Source: Oasisia sp. SBJ-2009
Taxonomy: Eukaryota; Annelida; Polychaeta; Sabellida; Siboglinidae
Length of the DNA stretch: 64,000 nt
Direction of reading: 5' to 3'
NCBI GenBank assembly: GCA_964017155.1
Contig: OZ024867.1
Coordinates: 16,085,500 to 16,149,499, forward strand
The translations under genes and the position numbers were made by a program. The notes under the pieces were generated by a model. It was given only the letters and a program-made list of their open reading frames with translations, did not search any database and had not been told where the DNA came from. Positions 13,535 to 24,304 of this stretch are shown one piece after another. How positions within the stretch are numbered: the stretch's first letter is position 1; each line of letters begins with the position of its first letter.

Positions 13535-13722
13535 AATTCATATTAGGCGTCATCTTCTTTAAAAACAATATCTTCAATAATACCTTGGACCAACTAACAC
13601 TCAAAAGAGTAAATGTTCAATCTCAACTTGAGAGGGAGCATGTGTATGATTTGAGACTCAAGCAGTGCCTAGCCGATGCCCTAGAGAGGCTTGACAGCAC
13701 TGAAACAGGCACTGACCGCTGA
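13535..13722 (+). CDS. Possible terminal exon, coiled-coil-like, unrecognised
   Basis: An open frame runs to TGA at 13,720-13,722. Its last 47 codons have a composition typical of coding sequence (TLDQLTLKRVNVQSQLEREH, then YDLRLKQCLADALERLDSTE), with leucines spaced as in an amphipathic helix. I see no ATG and no strong acceptor, and no neighbouring exon. It could be a last exon of an undetected gene, a remnant of one, or chance. Confidence 0.2.
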
Positions 13723-14420
13723 TTTTAACCCGCATTTGCACTTTTACTATAAACATGTCAACACCATTATTATTAATCAGCATTGTCCAATACTTGAACA
13801 TGCCCACACCTCCATGAAATCTGCATATTTTACGGTAGTGGATTACTGAAAGAAGAATGCTGAGTAGCCACGTCTGACACTGACAGCTAAGTCAAGGTCA
13901 AACACAATCGTAGTCAAAGACGTGCATTCAAAATTGCAACGGAATGTCGTGTGCTGCAATTTTGCCTTTACGCCTCAGCACATACATAGCAACGATTTTA
14001 CGAGACAAAGGTCTATCAAACATACCACATAAGTCAAGATGACGATGAAAACGATGTTTACATGTATCATTGCGCATGTTTGAAAGCGCTTTTAACTGAC
14101 GATACATATTGTAAACAAGCATGTTGAAGCTAGGCGGTATTCGGAAGAAGAAGAACTGGAATTCCCATCGTCGAGGTCTAAACCAATCAGCAGTGAATTA
14201 TAACTCACGGGGCCCGCTAAGAAATTATTTCGTGTTTTGCTCCTCTTTATCTTAAAAATATAATATTATGTAAAAATAAGTTGATAGGTAGTTGAGGAAA
14301 ACAATATATAATGTATGGGGAATGCTGGTTTACTTGAATATTTTATTTTAAACATGGCGTAAGTCAGAATGCAACTTTAATAGGTAGAGTACGTGTTGAA
14401 TATTATTGTTTGGTGTATAC
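13723..14420. other. No gene recognised
   Basis: Unique AT-rich sequence. A short minus-strand ORF at 13,928-14,122 has no family signature. Confidence 0.5.

Positions 14421-14510
<90 letters not shown>
14421..14510. repeat. (TAA)n microsatellite
   Basis: About 30 uninterrupted copies of the trinucleotide. It produces poly-Ile and poly-Tyr shadow ORFs on the two strands. Confidence 0.95.
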
Positions 14511-14511
<1 letters not shown>

Positions 14512-15090
14512 CTTTATTGCCATATTCAACGTGCAGTACATGATGAATTGGAATGTAGTCTGGCGTTGACTCGTATAGTGCCTATATATACAATAACATG
14601 ACATATGGCAAATAAATATAAGATATATATATATAAGATATACATTGTATATAATTTGTTCTTTAAAATAAAATTAAATATTTTAATATAATAAATAAAT
14701 AAAGACTAAATTAAAATAATATATTATCTATTCTACAATAATTTTGGTGTAAACTAGTTAATAAATAAACATATATAAAATATCATTTAAAATTGTTTAA
14801 AATGTAGACATACATTATAAGAGGACTAAAATGTCATTTAAAAGTATATTTACAATTACAATTGAATGCGTCCAATTTTGTTTAAACATATATTTATACA
14901 ATTATTAAGTTAAGCTAACATTTTAGGAGAAGAGAAGATTGTTGTTCAGCACCACCGATCCGCTACTAAGAATGGGTACACCCACACCCCACACGCGTAC
15001 GGCTCAGCCACACCTACGAGCGCCCGAAAAATAACTATTCCGCCAGAGCGGCGAAAACAGCCAAGTTTCCAGGGTCTTTACAGCTACGTT
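14511..15090. other. AT-rich spacer, no gene recognised
   Basis: Very AT-rich to about 14,930. A GC-richer 150 bp next to the retrotransposon fragment may be more of that element, but no frame stays open. Confidence 0.4.
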
Positions 15091-15422
15091 CTACATTTTA
15101 TTCCTGATAAGGCTGCTACGGCACTGGGTAAAAACTATTTCTAAACCGATTTGTGTTCGTACTATGCTGGAGTTGGTGACCGACTTCAGATATCTCAGTA
15201 CCAATCGCTCAAACACCTTCATCGCCACTGACGTCAGAGCCACGGGACGGAAATCATTCAGTGCTGTCGCTTTCGGCTTCTTCGGTACCGGAATTATGCT
15301 TGCTGCCTTTAAACAGACTGGAACAATGTGCAGATTGAGAGAGGCGTTAAATAAGTCTGTAAATACACTTGCTAATTCATTAGCGCAGTATTTCAAAGTT
15401 GATGATGAAACGTTGTCCGGAG
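15091..15422 (-). pseudogene. Downstream piece of a non-LTR retrotransposon split by the P element
   Basis: The minus strand reads [58 protein letters not shown] and [11 protein letters not shown]. This is the early fingers/palm part of a CR1/L2-like reverse transcriptase, from the A-PD-V block to the FRPVA block. It decays into a changed frame and stops at 15,091. Its upstream boundary is exactly the P-element target site. The missing N-terminal side (ending KAAAPD) sits at 38,736-38,978 on the same strand, beyond the far end of the P element. One retrotransposon copy was therefore opened by that insertion. Confidence 0.85.
15415..15422 (+). other. Left 8-bp target-site duplication, GTCCGGAG
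   Basis: Identical to 38,736-38,743 in the same orientation. P-superfamily elements make 8-bp duplications, and the Drosophila P element is known to prefer GTCCGGAC. This site differs from that at one base. Confidence 0.88.
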
Positions 15423-15980
15423 CACGTGCGCTCGCGTCTATGAATTATTTACTCACTGCCTGTGTCTATATATATATATAATATAAGTGTGTGCAACTTC
15501 AGCGTCCCGCCGAGTCAAACGCCCACCTTTTAACACCAGATCCGCTCCCTCGATTTACCAACACCGAGTATGAAGATCACATATGCATGTGCAATCAAAT
15601 GTCTACACACCACCAACTTTTCGTAGCCGAAGGATCCACTGTTATTACCAAAAAGAAGCCTTTAGTGACGTGCTCACGAATGTGTGAGCCGTCTGGAGTT
15701 ATTTTTCCGGAAGTGACCCGGCGACCCCGCGTGGGACACCTTGTGTGCGTTATGTTCGCCCCAAAAAATTCAAGTCGCGAGGAGACGCCGTATTGTGCGA
15801 AGCTTCGCCAGTTCCAGATTAATTTTCACTGAGTGATGATGTGATGAATGATAAGTGGCTGTACTTGTAGTAATTTTGTATTAGTGTCTACGTTATTGTA
15901 TTTCGAGTGTATCAAGAAGAATATTTACAAAGGAAAAAACAACTTCGTGCGATGAGGACCCTACAAGAGATTACGTTTTG
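15423..15980 (+). repeat. Left terminal inverted repeat of the P element (558 bp)
   Basis: Matches the reverse complement of 38,165-38,735 with only a shorter TA run, a 20-bp insertion near 15,790 and a few substitutions. Homology ends exactly at GATTACGTTTTG, the last bases of transposase exon 1 in the right copy. Here that exon is followed by AATAAG instead of a GTGAGT donor, so the nine-codon start (ATG at 15,952) runs straight into TGA. The repeat also contains an open stretch of about 100 codons (15,491-15,832), possibly untranslated leader. The repeat may supply the promoter of the helicase gene, which starts 480 bp further in. Confidence 0.88.
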
Positions 15981-16459
15981 AATAAGTAATAAGGTAAAGG
16001 TATGGTGTAACGTAATAAGAGGGTATATGTGGCATAGCAGTGTTTTATGTAGTTTTGTTTATTTAGCAAATGTTGCATGGACATATGCTTCAAATGAAAT
16101 GTAATAGTAACAGTCTGAAAAGAAATCAACGAAATGCAGGTGAATGGACAAAATCTAAATATTTATATGAAGTAGTGGTTACTGAAATATTGAAATGAGA
16201 TCTACAGCATTTTATGCATTAAATCTGTATCACAAGTAACGATAAAGTAGGTCTATTATAAATACAAATTACAGCATTGCTTAATCTCATGCAATGGTTG
16301 TCATAAGACGTCGGTTTTACATTCCAATAGTCTGTGTAGCTTTGCTCCATAATAATAACTGTATAATTTGCAATGATGGGCAGCTTACCTGGTAATATAT
16401 TGAACATATGACTATGCAGAACGCATTCACATACGTTTATACGTTAACTGCAGTCCAAA
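15981..16459. other. Spacer between terminal repeat and helicase gene
   Basis: AT-rich, with no exon recognised. It would contain the 5' leader or a first intron of the helicase gene. Confidence 0.4.
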
Positions 16460-18967
16460 ATGAGTTCTCCCGAAGACGAGGCATTGTTGCTGTGTGCCGC
16501 TGGACACAATGTCGTCATCACTGGACAAGCCGGCTGTGGCAAGACCACCGTGATAAAAAAAAATTATAGAAAAAATATCTAAAACAGGAAGGAATGTGGC
16601 TGTCACCGCCTCGACAGCAATAGCGGCCACCCAGTTTTCAAACGACGCCATGACCGTACACAGATGGTCAGGTGTGCAGGTGTGTAGTGTTTTGTATTAC
16701 TATATATTTTAAAATAGTAAAGTATGCGTTATTTATGTTTTGTCCGCAATCACGTGCACACGGATTCATACATTTACACTAGGAAGCTATAGGTTATGTG
16801 ACATGATGTTATATAAACAATGCAATATTAAAACGTATCAATCGATCATCAGGATGGCCGGTTCACTGTAAAGGAGTTGCACCAGTTAATTAGAAACGAC
16901 GAGGCGTACAGCGACGTCCGGACGAGGATTTGCTGTACTGACGTTCTTGTCATCGATGAGATATCCATGGTATGTGAATATGTATACCATGTTCGCCGAT
17001 ATATTTCACTTTAATTGTTGAAACCATTGCAACAGATTTGTGAAATAGTCTATAAAGCTCTATCGTCAACAAAACAAGCATGTCTGAATTCTGTGCTCAC
17101 TCCAGTTTAATTTCATTGGCGCATAACAACCTATCTCCGTAATGTTGCCTATTAAATTAATGTTTGTAAATTTATAATTATAATGTTTTGTGCACAGATA
17201 AGTCTCAATACTTTCAATAGTATCGAAGAAATATGCAGAACCATTCGTAAAAGCAGTGCTGCGTTTGGTGGGATGCAAGTCATCCTATCAGGTGACTTCT
17301 ACCAACTGCCACCAGTTCCCGATATGGGACATGGCGATTCAGGAGAATTTCTGTTCTGTTCACCCTTTTTTACGACTATGCATCATATAAATTTGAAGAA
17401 CGTCAAGAGACAGAAATGCGAACTATTCATCCGTTCGATAGGCGAAGTAGCCACCGGTAATGTGAGTGCTCTGTCTTACGTTTGTATAACGCTGGAGTGC
17501 TTCTCCATAATAGCATTCGTTTAATTTTATTATGAAACAGCGGACATTCTTTCATTAACAATTCATACTATTGTATTACATTTTGTTTCACTGATTTTTT
17601 TTAACAACAATCATTGTAAATCGCCCAAAACAATTATTTGGATGGGGCGCTATATAAGAAATAAATTATTATTATTATTAATGGCTGCACCCTTAATATA
17701 TATATATATATACATTTATACTTCCAATTGTAGTTTTACTATAGCTTATTCCTTGTGTTTGTAAAAAACGTCAGCCATGACACAGAAATAACAATGTCAG
17801 GATTAGCGCGGCCCATACCATCCGATGGGGCCGTGCATTTGTACGCAACAAATTTGGAGGTTGACATACACAACCGTGACTGCTTAGTGGCAATGAAAGA
17901 ACAGCTGCACATGTATCAGTCAACAGATACCGGTATGTCATCACTTCTTTGTGGTATGTACAGCAGTTGCTTATATTATTGTCTTCGTACACACTTTGTG
18001 AACTAAACGTATAGTGTCGTGTGACACTCACATCTACGCCGTGGATGGATCATGACCAATTTACCTCATTGTAGACCCTGTCCGTAAAAAAAATTCTTTT
18101 AATATGCACGAGTTTGAGATTTCGTAGAGAAACGGAACATCCACCAACACTGTGTTCGTTACATTTAGACCCAGGTGTACGTGTTTTACTTGGTTTATAG
18201 TGAAATGGTTACTTCGTTTATTGCCGCAGGTGATGTGTCTTCCCTACGGCGTATACTAACACCTGCCAAATTATATCTGAAATCGAACGCTCCAGTGATT
18301 ATTACGTGCAACGTGTCTCACCGATTGGTGAACGGCACACAAGCGAGAGTGACGGAAGCGTTCGCAGAACATGTTACCATCACGACCAACGATGGGATGC
18401 TAGGAACCCTAAGGAAGACGGCATTTGTGGTATATTCACCGACTAGTCGCAAACAAGTAGCCATTCGTTATCAACTTCCGCTACGGCTTGCGTTCGCAAT
18501 GACTATCCACAAATGCCAAGGCAAGTATACAAGTTACTAACTGTCTAATTAAGTTATTTCTGAGTAATCTCAACACCTAGTTCATTATGTGACATGTATA
18601 CATATGTTTGTCTTGGTGATGTGCATTTTCATATGTATGATTTTTTCACACGTGCATTCACATATTGATACTTTAATTTTTTGTATTTATGAAGGCATTA
18701 CGAAATCACCTACTTCATAATGACGTTTGTATTCAATTGGAATGACGTTGTATAGAAATAAATAATTAAATTAACATTTCGTAATACGTGGCTATCTATC
18801 ATTCAGGCCTGACACTGAGACGCACGGTTGTGCATGCTGATAAGATATTTGCCCCAGGTCAGCTGGGAGTGGCAATAAGCCGTGTGCGAGACCCAGCTGA
18901 CCTACAAGTGATGGCTTTTTCAAAGCATACTTGTGCGACGCACAGAAGTTGCGTGACAGCCTTCTAA
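16460..18967 (+). CDS. Pif1-like DNA helicase, six exons
   Basis: Superfamily 1B helicase signatures are split over six exons: 16,460-16,679, 16,853-16,969, 17,198-17,455, 17,786-17,932, 18,240-18,520 and 18,807-18,967. Walker A is ITGQAGCGKTT (exon 1), followed by VTASTAIAA and a VHRWSG motif. Walker B is VLVIDEISM (exon 2). Motif III is VILSGDFYQLPPV (exon 3). FAMTIHKCQG (exon 5) joins LTLRRTVV and GQLGVAISRVRDP (exon 6), giving motifs V-VI. Predicted role: ATP-dependent 5'-3' DNA unwinding in the nucleus. Exon 1 has a run of nine A at 16,555-16,563, one more than the frame needs, so this copy is either frameshifted or misassembled there. Intron 5 has a GC donor (AAG/GCAAGT). At about 390 aa it is short for a Pif1 protein. 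Helitron helicases are related, but no HUH/Rep domain is present here. Confidence 0.85.
17590..17681 (+). repeat. SINE-like 3' tail in helicase intron 3
   Basis: AATCGCCCAAAAC, then GGGGCGCTATATAAGAAATAAA, then five ATT repeats. This resembles the common invertebrate SINE 3' end with a GCGCTATATAA block followed by a simple ATT tail. The body is too short to assign. Confidence 0.4.
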
Positions 18968-19108
18968 GAAGGAACATCGCCAACAGTGAATAATGATCTC
19001 AGCTGTTGTCACCATTGTGTCGAAGGTTTTAAATTGTCCATTTATTATTGATGTTCACATTACTTTGTATTGCTAATTACACACTCACACATGCACGCCC
19101 ACGCAGAT

Positions 19109-19193
<85 letters not shown>

Positions 19194-19492
19194 GACAGAC
19201 AGACACATACATACGTACATACATACAAACACATATATATATATATATGTACGTACACACATGCATACACACATGAATACACACATGCATACACACACCC
19301 ACATACCCCCCCCACACACACACACATATACATACATACATACATACATACATACATACATACATACATACACACATACATACATGTGCCTCCATACACA
19401 TAACAGGTGTACATGCATGTTATTAATATAAAGATATGCATACTGCATTGTGGTGAGGAATATTTGTTTAGCGGTTTTTTTTATTCGGACAG
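18968..19492. other. Spacer rich in CA and CATA repeats
   Basis: Between the helicase stop and the next exon lie a CA run (19,110-19,188), GACA repeats, an AT-rich linker and a CATA tract (19,320-19,385). There is no coding signal. Confidence 0.8.
19110..19188. repeat. (CA)n microsatellite
   Basis: About 39 dinucleotide copies, followed by four GACA units and, after 19,320, a CATA tract. Confidence 0.95.
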
Positions 19493-19990
19493 TTGAGAAA
19501 GGGCAAAGTGAGGAACTTCATGACGTCACATACGAAAATGACAAGGACGCTGCAGGTGTGACGTCACTGTCAATGACAAATGCGGAGTCTGGCAGCGAGA
19601 TGTCAGAAACAGAAAGCATAGATGACGGTAATTTACGTAACATGGTAACACTGTTGTTGTACTTATTTATGAATATGTAGGTGAATGAAACATTTGTTAT
19701 GACTGTAATGTTACTTATCCTGTTATTTGGTTGCAGATGACGTTTCACCTGCTCATTTGGAAACACTACGACACATTCTACACACAATTAACACAACAAT
19801 GCCAACTTTTACATACATACAAAAACAACGCCTGGCAGCATTTCAACAACTCGACAAAAACAAACTAGTAACTTACACTGACATCATCTTCACGCATTTC
19901 AAGCAGCTGTTCAATTCTCTCACATCCAAGCCCAAAATCGAAACAAAACACAGAACTGACTTCATGAGATCCTGCAATGACTTCTTCAAG
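19493..19990 (+). CDS. Two exons of an unrecognised acidic protein, probably the N-terminal part of the PHD gene
   Basis: Exon a (19,493-19,627) follows TTTTTTTTATTCGGACAG and ends GATGACG/GTAATT. It is Ser/Glu/Asp-rich (AESGSEMSETESIDD). Exon b (19,737-19,990) follows TTGCAG, keeps the frame (phase 1) and ends TTCAAG/GTAATC. It encodes a helical segment (LETLRHILHTIN, QKQRLAAFQQLDKNK, FKQLFNSLTS). The continuation is unclear: the obvious acceptor near 20,472 leads to a stop in the required phase. It could join the PHD-finger ORF downstream or be the tail of the helicase transcript. No known domain is recognised. Confidence 0.45.
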
Positions 19991-20123
19991 GTAATCATAT
20001 ATTTTATTACACACTATATATCGAACCGTGTTTACATAACAGGATATATTTATGCAATGTTTTGTGTAACTACGCACCGATGACATATGTAAGGTTGTCG
20101 AAAAATGTATGCAATCATTACAC

Positions 20124-20300
<177 letters not shown>

Positions 20301-20309
20301 GTATTCAAC

Positions 20310-20313
20310 GTGT

Positions 20314-20382
<69 letters not shown>
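20310..20382. repeat. (GT)n microsatellite
   Basis: About 35 GT copies immediately after the ATC array, both inside a presumed intron of the P-element cargo gene. Confidence 0.95.
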
Positions 20383-20387
<5 letters not shown>

Positions 20388-20626
20388 GTTGATGTGGGTG
20401 TGGGTGTCTGTATGTAACATTCATTATACATGTGACATTTCTATCTGTTAAGACTTGTGCTGACACACATATCAGAAATCTGTGTGGAAAGACCATCACG
20501 ACGTCACAGTACAGAGCAGGAGTCTACGTATTTGAATAAGTACGGGGCCACGTCGTCTCCAACGGTACTTCCGAACAATACACTACGCACGCATCAACAT
20601 CTGCAGCAGCGTCACCAACTAACATC

Positions 20627-21709
20627 ATGACAGACCAAGGACTTGGGCAATTGAGGTACCTCGGTGGTAGGTGCATAGCTAAAATGCAGTACTCCACAGT
20701 TACCCGCCTGCGTCGAGTCATGTACACAAACTCTACTGCCTACACACATGAAAAAGCGAAGCTGCATGCACTACGAAACCTCATAACAGGTGAGGGACAG
20801 CTGAAAGCAACAACAACAATGCCGTCGTCACTGGATGTAACAAGTAGCAAGCAGAACATCAACAGGTCGCTACTGAACATCAGCGACGAGGCGCAACACT
20901 TTTTTATAACTCTCCACGACGCTGTCCGCCGTATTCAAGACTTGGAAGCTTTCGCGAAGCACGGAAGTGATGTTATCAATGTTGTAAGACAGCAAGTCTT
21001 AGCGAATGGTGTAGTTAGGGAAGCATTTTTTAAATGCATGCGAGATGTTGATGACACCGATCTGATAAACATCTTATTTTCAGATTGTGTCACTAGGTTC
21101 CTCGCAGTCAGCAGCAATCAGTATCGAAAAGCTTTAGTACATCAGCTGAGAAGGAAAAAAACGGCGGCCCATAGAGTTGAGATTCAAAAGGCATCCACAT
21201 CACGCATTGAGCCCCCGGCCAAGAAGACCAAAAGAAGTAACAACCTGTGCAACATGTGTGGAGGCCGCTACAAATTATGTAAGCATTACATGTAGACCAT
21301 CGTATGATATCACGTGAGGTAATTATTTGAATGACTGTCATATTAATAAATCAATTTGTGAATGAAATGAAAATACCCTACTTAAAATTTTCGAATTTAT
21401 GTTACAGTTGCATTTGTTATGACCTTGTGAAAATGTAGATAAAGCGGTACACAACTTGCATCGCTATGTCACACTTGAACCAACACCTGAATGTTGTAAT
21501 CTAATTTGATCGATCACTGTAACAAAACATATGTCATTGTATTAGTAATTGTCTGAATGTTTTTTTCAGCTCAAAATTGGATACAGTGCGACACATGTCA
21601 ACGCTGGCTGCATCAGTCGTGCAGCAACCTGAGCGCTGACATGTTGAAGGAGCATGCTGACAAGGAGGAACTACCGTTCAAGTGTCCGAAGTGTTTTCTC
21701 AGCGATTAA
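20627..21709 (+). CDS. PHD zinc-finger protein, cargo of the P element
   Basis: The first exon (ATG at 20,627 to 21,278) ends AAATTAT/GTAAGC. The second (21,570-21,709) follows TTTTTTTCAG and ends AGCGATTAA. The spliced reading frame gives about 260 residues. Residues 1-55 are basic (LRYLGGRCIAKMQ, TVTRLRRVMY), the middle is helical, and a Lys/Arg-rich stretch (PPAKKTKR) suggests nuclear import. The C-terminus is a PHD finger split by the intron: CNMC, then WIQCDTCQRWLHQSC, then FKCPKC, so the Cys4-His-Cys3 ligands can be assigned. PHD fingers usually read histone H3 tails, so a role in chromatin targeting of the transposon is plausible but inferred. It ends 126 bp before the convergent transposase stop. 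The true start could be an upstream exon. Confidence 0.72.
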
Positions 21710-21835
21710 CATTGACATGTACGTTAACATATTTATTATGTACGATGGTAAAAATTTATGTAAGAACAAATCGCCAAGTTTAGCGAAACCACTTATACAT
21801 TTTGAAAATCTGCGTGTTTGTAAAATTTCAAGCAG

Positions 21836-24304
21836 TTAAACCTCAGATCGTTTGGACCGTTTACGCAAAGGTTCGTTGCAAGAAAAATTATAAGGGACAG
21901 CTCCTTTTAAGCCAGGATTCGACTTCTTTGATCTCCTCTTACTGCTTCTACCAAGCAGCACAGAATTCACGCCTTTCGAATATTGTAGATAGGTCGGATT
22001 CGTATTGGAACCATGTTTCTGCGATCTCTGTTGCGAAAAAAAATTCTCCACTATGTCTGTATTAATTCGTGATGGCATAACAGAGTTGCCAGATGTAACG
22101 CGCTTTTTAAAAATTTCTCGTAAACTTGTACATGCAAACATGACATCTTCCCTTGTTTCTTGGGACATAAGGTAACTTTTTTTGGTGGCGTTGTCAAGAA
22201 CTGAATTTTTTACGACCTCTGTTTCCCAGTCAGAAAAAAATGACATTGTTAACTCAAGGGTAGAAAATCTGCTGTCAGCTAAATGAACGAGAGGATAATC
22301 GTTGTTGACGAAAGAAATCAAATCACTAGTGATGGAAAGAAATTTTAAAGTACCTGTTAAACTCTTCCTTTGCCCTTCACTTAAAGTGTCGGCATAGCTC
22401 TTCATCAGGGACCACATGGCGCTGTTCAAACATTCCTCTGCTAGGTGATTTCTCATTTTGGATACAGTGTTAAGGAAGATGTGCTCTTTTGATAATTTAT
22501 GGTGGAGTCGGGTCATCTCTGGATTGCATGTTATGTCCCAGTTAAATGCACAGCGCCAGTGGTCCCAGATGATGGGAAATCCCCTCCAGTGAAGATGTCG
22601 TGTGCAGAGCGACGTAACGCCGCTGTTGAAAATGTTATTACGTATACGTTTTATAACATGCTTAACGTCCATTCCTAAAACTACTGTTTCACCCATAACA
22701 TGTAAGTTGTCAATTGTCATGTTGGTGTCAAGGGGTTTCAATGGATGAAACAACAGCTTTAGGAATGACCGGTTGGCGCTGGCCCCATCGAACAAGCAAA
22801 AGTGAACATTAAAACCATAATCATACAGGTGACCAATGGCCTTCCAGAACAAGCACACCAGATGGTGTGCTTGAACACCGACGGTGGCGAAGTGTGCAAA
22901 TGGAAATACAAATCCAGAAAATCCTAACAATTCCATTTGCAAAACATTGGATGCTAATGTGGTGTTGTTCACTTTGCCACTTTTCTCATCCACACCACGA
23001 CACCTGTCCAGAGCGTTGCCTTCTTTTCCCATGTTCACAGATCCGCACAACCTCGTTTCACCTGCACGTGAATCCAGCTGAAGATCACGCTGAATCGACA
23101 TCTCGTCAAATATAATCCCTCCTTGCCTGCCAGATTCTGGTACTTTCTTTTCATTTGCAGTTGCTGTCATCCAACTGAAGACATCGTGCATGAAACCTGC
23201 AAACACATGTATGTTTAATGGAGCGGCTGTTATGCAGGGAATCATGACTAGTGAATACTGTGTGTTTCACTGTTTCAGACACGTGCGCACCTATGTCACA
23301 GTACAGACAACAAGAATCGATGACGTTGTACGCAATGAGGTTCGACGAGACTGAATGTGTGTACTGTTTGTTGAACAAACAATTCATTGTGTAGTGCACT
23401 CACCTGGTTGTTGATCGACCGAATTCTTATAGTACTGTAGCAGCCTGACTGATGGAAGTAGTAGTGCGCCTGTATTCGTCGCATCTTCGTAAGCAGCAGG
23501 AGAGCGATTCCACAGACCGAGAGCGAACTGGAGAACAGATCGTTCCCATCGTCGTCCCTGTGGCGAGACGGTGCTGTTGTTCACCATTGATGTTATGACG
23601 TCAATGCACTCATCGCCGAGGTTGGGGGCTTGCCGTTGTAGCAGCTCTTTAATGTCGACGGTACTCTACGCACATAAGAGTACAATACTGATTCACCGGT
23701 AGCGTATGTGTAAACATGAACTGTAAATCGTGTGTAGTATTTGTGGTGACACTCATAGTAAGATGTTATCGCACGATAAAGTGACATTACTATGAACCGA
23801 TACTGGAAGATATGTTGTGTAAATAAAATGTCATGAAATGTATGTTATTGAACATGTAATATACAAATGATGAATGAATTATACCACTCACCTCTGGTGT
23901 TGTTAGCGCTTTGGGTGCCACTGAAATGCGCTGGTCACGTATTCTTCTGCAGACCTGGCATGATGTTTCCTTGTTCAGAAACGGCATAATAACAGGACAG
24001 AGAATGTGCTGAATGTACTGCAAACCATTGTGCACATGTATGTTTGTCGATTTGCTTGGGGTGATTACGTCACGGCCAATCGGCACACCGTAACACAGTT
24101 GAACAACGCTAAGAAACGTTGACAGTACATACACGACTTGTGTAGTGATGGCATCAGGGAATCCCCATTGGTCTAACGGAACAGTGTCATCCCGAATATG
24201 TATTTCATACATGTCGCCATCTATGGTTAAAGTACACGGTGTGTTGTTCAAATGAGACAGAACTTTGCAGTACATGTGATTGGCGATAGGTGCCCAACCA
24301 TTGC
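21836..24304 (-). CDS. P-element-type transposase, catalytic part (three exons)
   Basis: Minus-strand exons at 24,304-23,892 (ends CCAGAG/GTGAGT), 23,665-23,404 (ends CAACCAG/GTGAGT) and 23,196-21,836 (TAA) join in frame. The last exon carries IIFDEMSIQRDLQ (first catalytic Asp), CLFDGASANRSF (second Asp), the IIWDHWRCAFNWD and KMRNHLAEE blocks of the insertion domain, and INTDIVENFFSQQR (catalytic Glu). This order matches P-element/THAP9 transposases with an RNase H-like fold. The middle exon has the LGLWNRSPAAYED and TLQ/LLQYYKN-type region that normally precedes it. No frameshift is seen. The 5' side is cut at 24,304 by the left palindrome arm, although the frame stays open for about 17 codons into the arm (GELMLRRS). 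The 5' exons are probably those at 38,193-36,819. Together they would give nearly 800 aa, a normal family length. Confidence 0.85.

Noticed and set aside
14377..14604. Poly-Ile, poly-Tyr, poly-His, poly-Asp and CVCV-type ORFs at microsatellites (also near 19.1, 20.2, 32.4, 45.8, 47.9 and 58.1 kb)
   Set aside because: They are translations of simple repeats with no flanking coding sequence.
16460..18967. Helitron as the carrier of the Pif1-like helicase
   Set aside because: No HUH/Rep domain, no TC...CTRR ends and no hairpin end are seen. The gene instead lies between inverted repeats with an 8-bp duplication.
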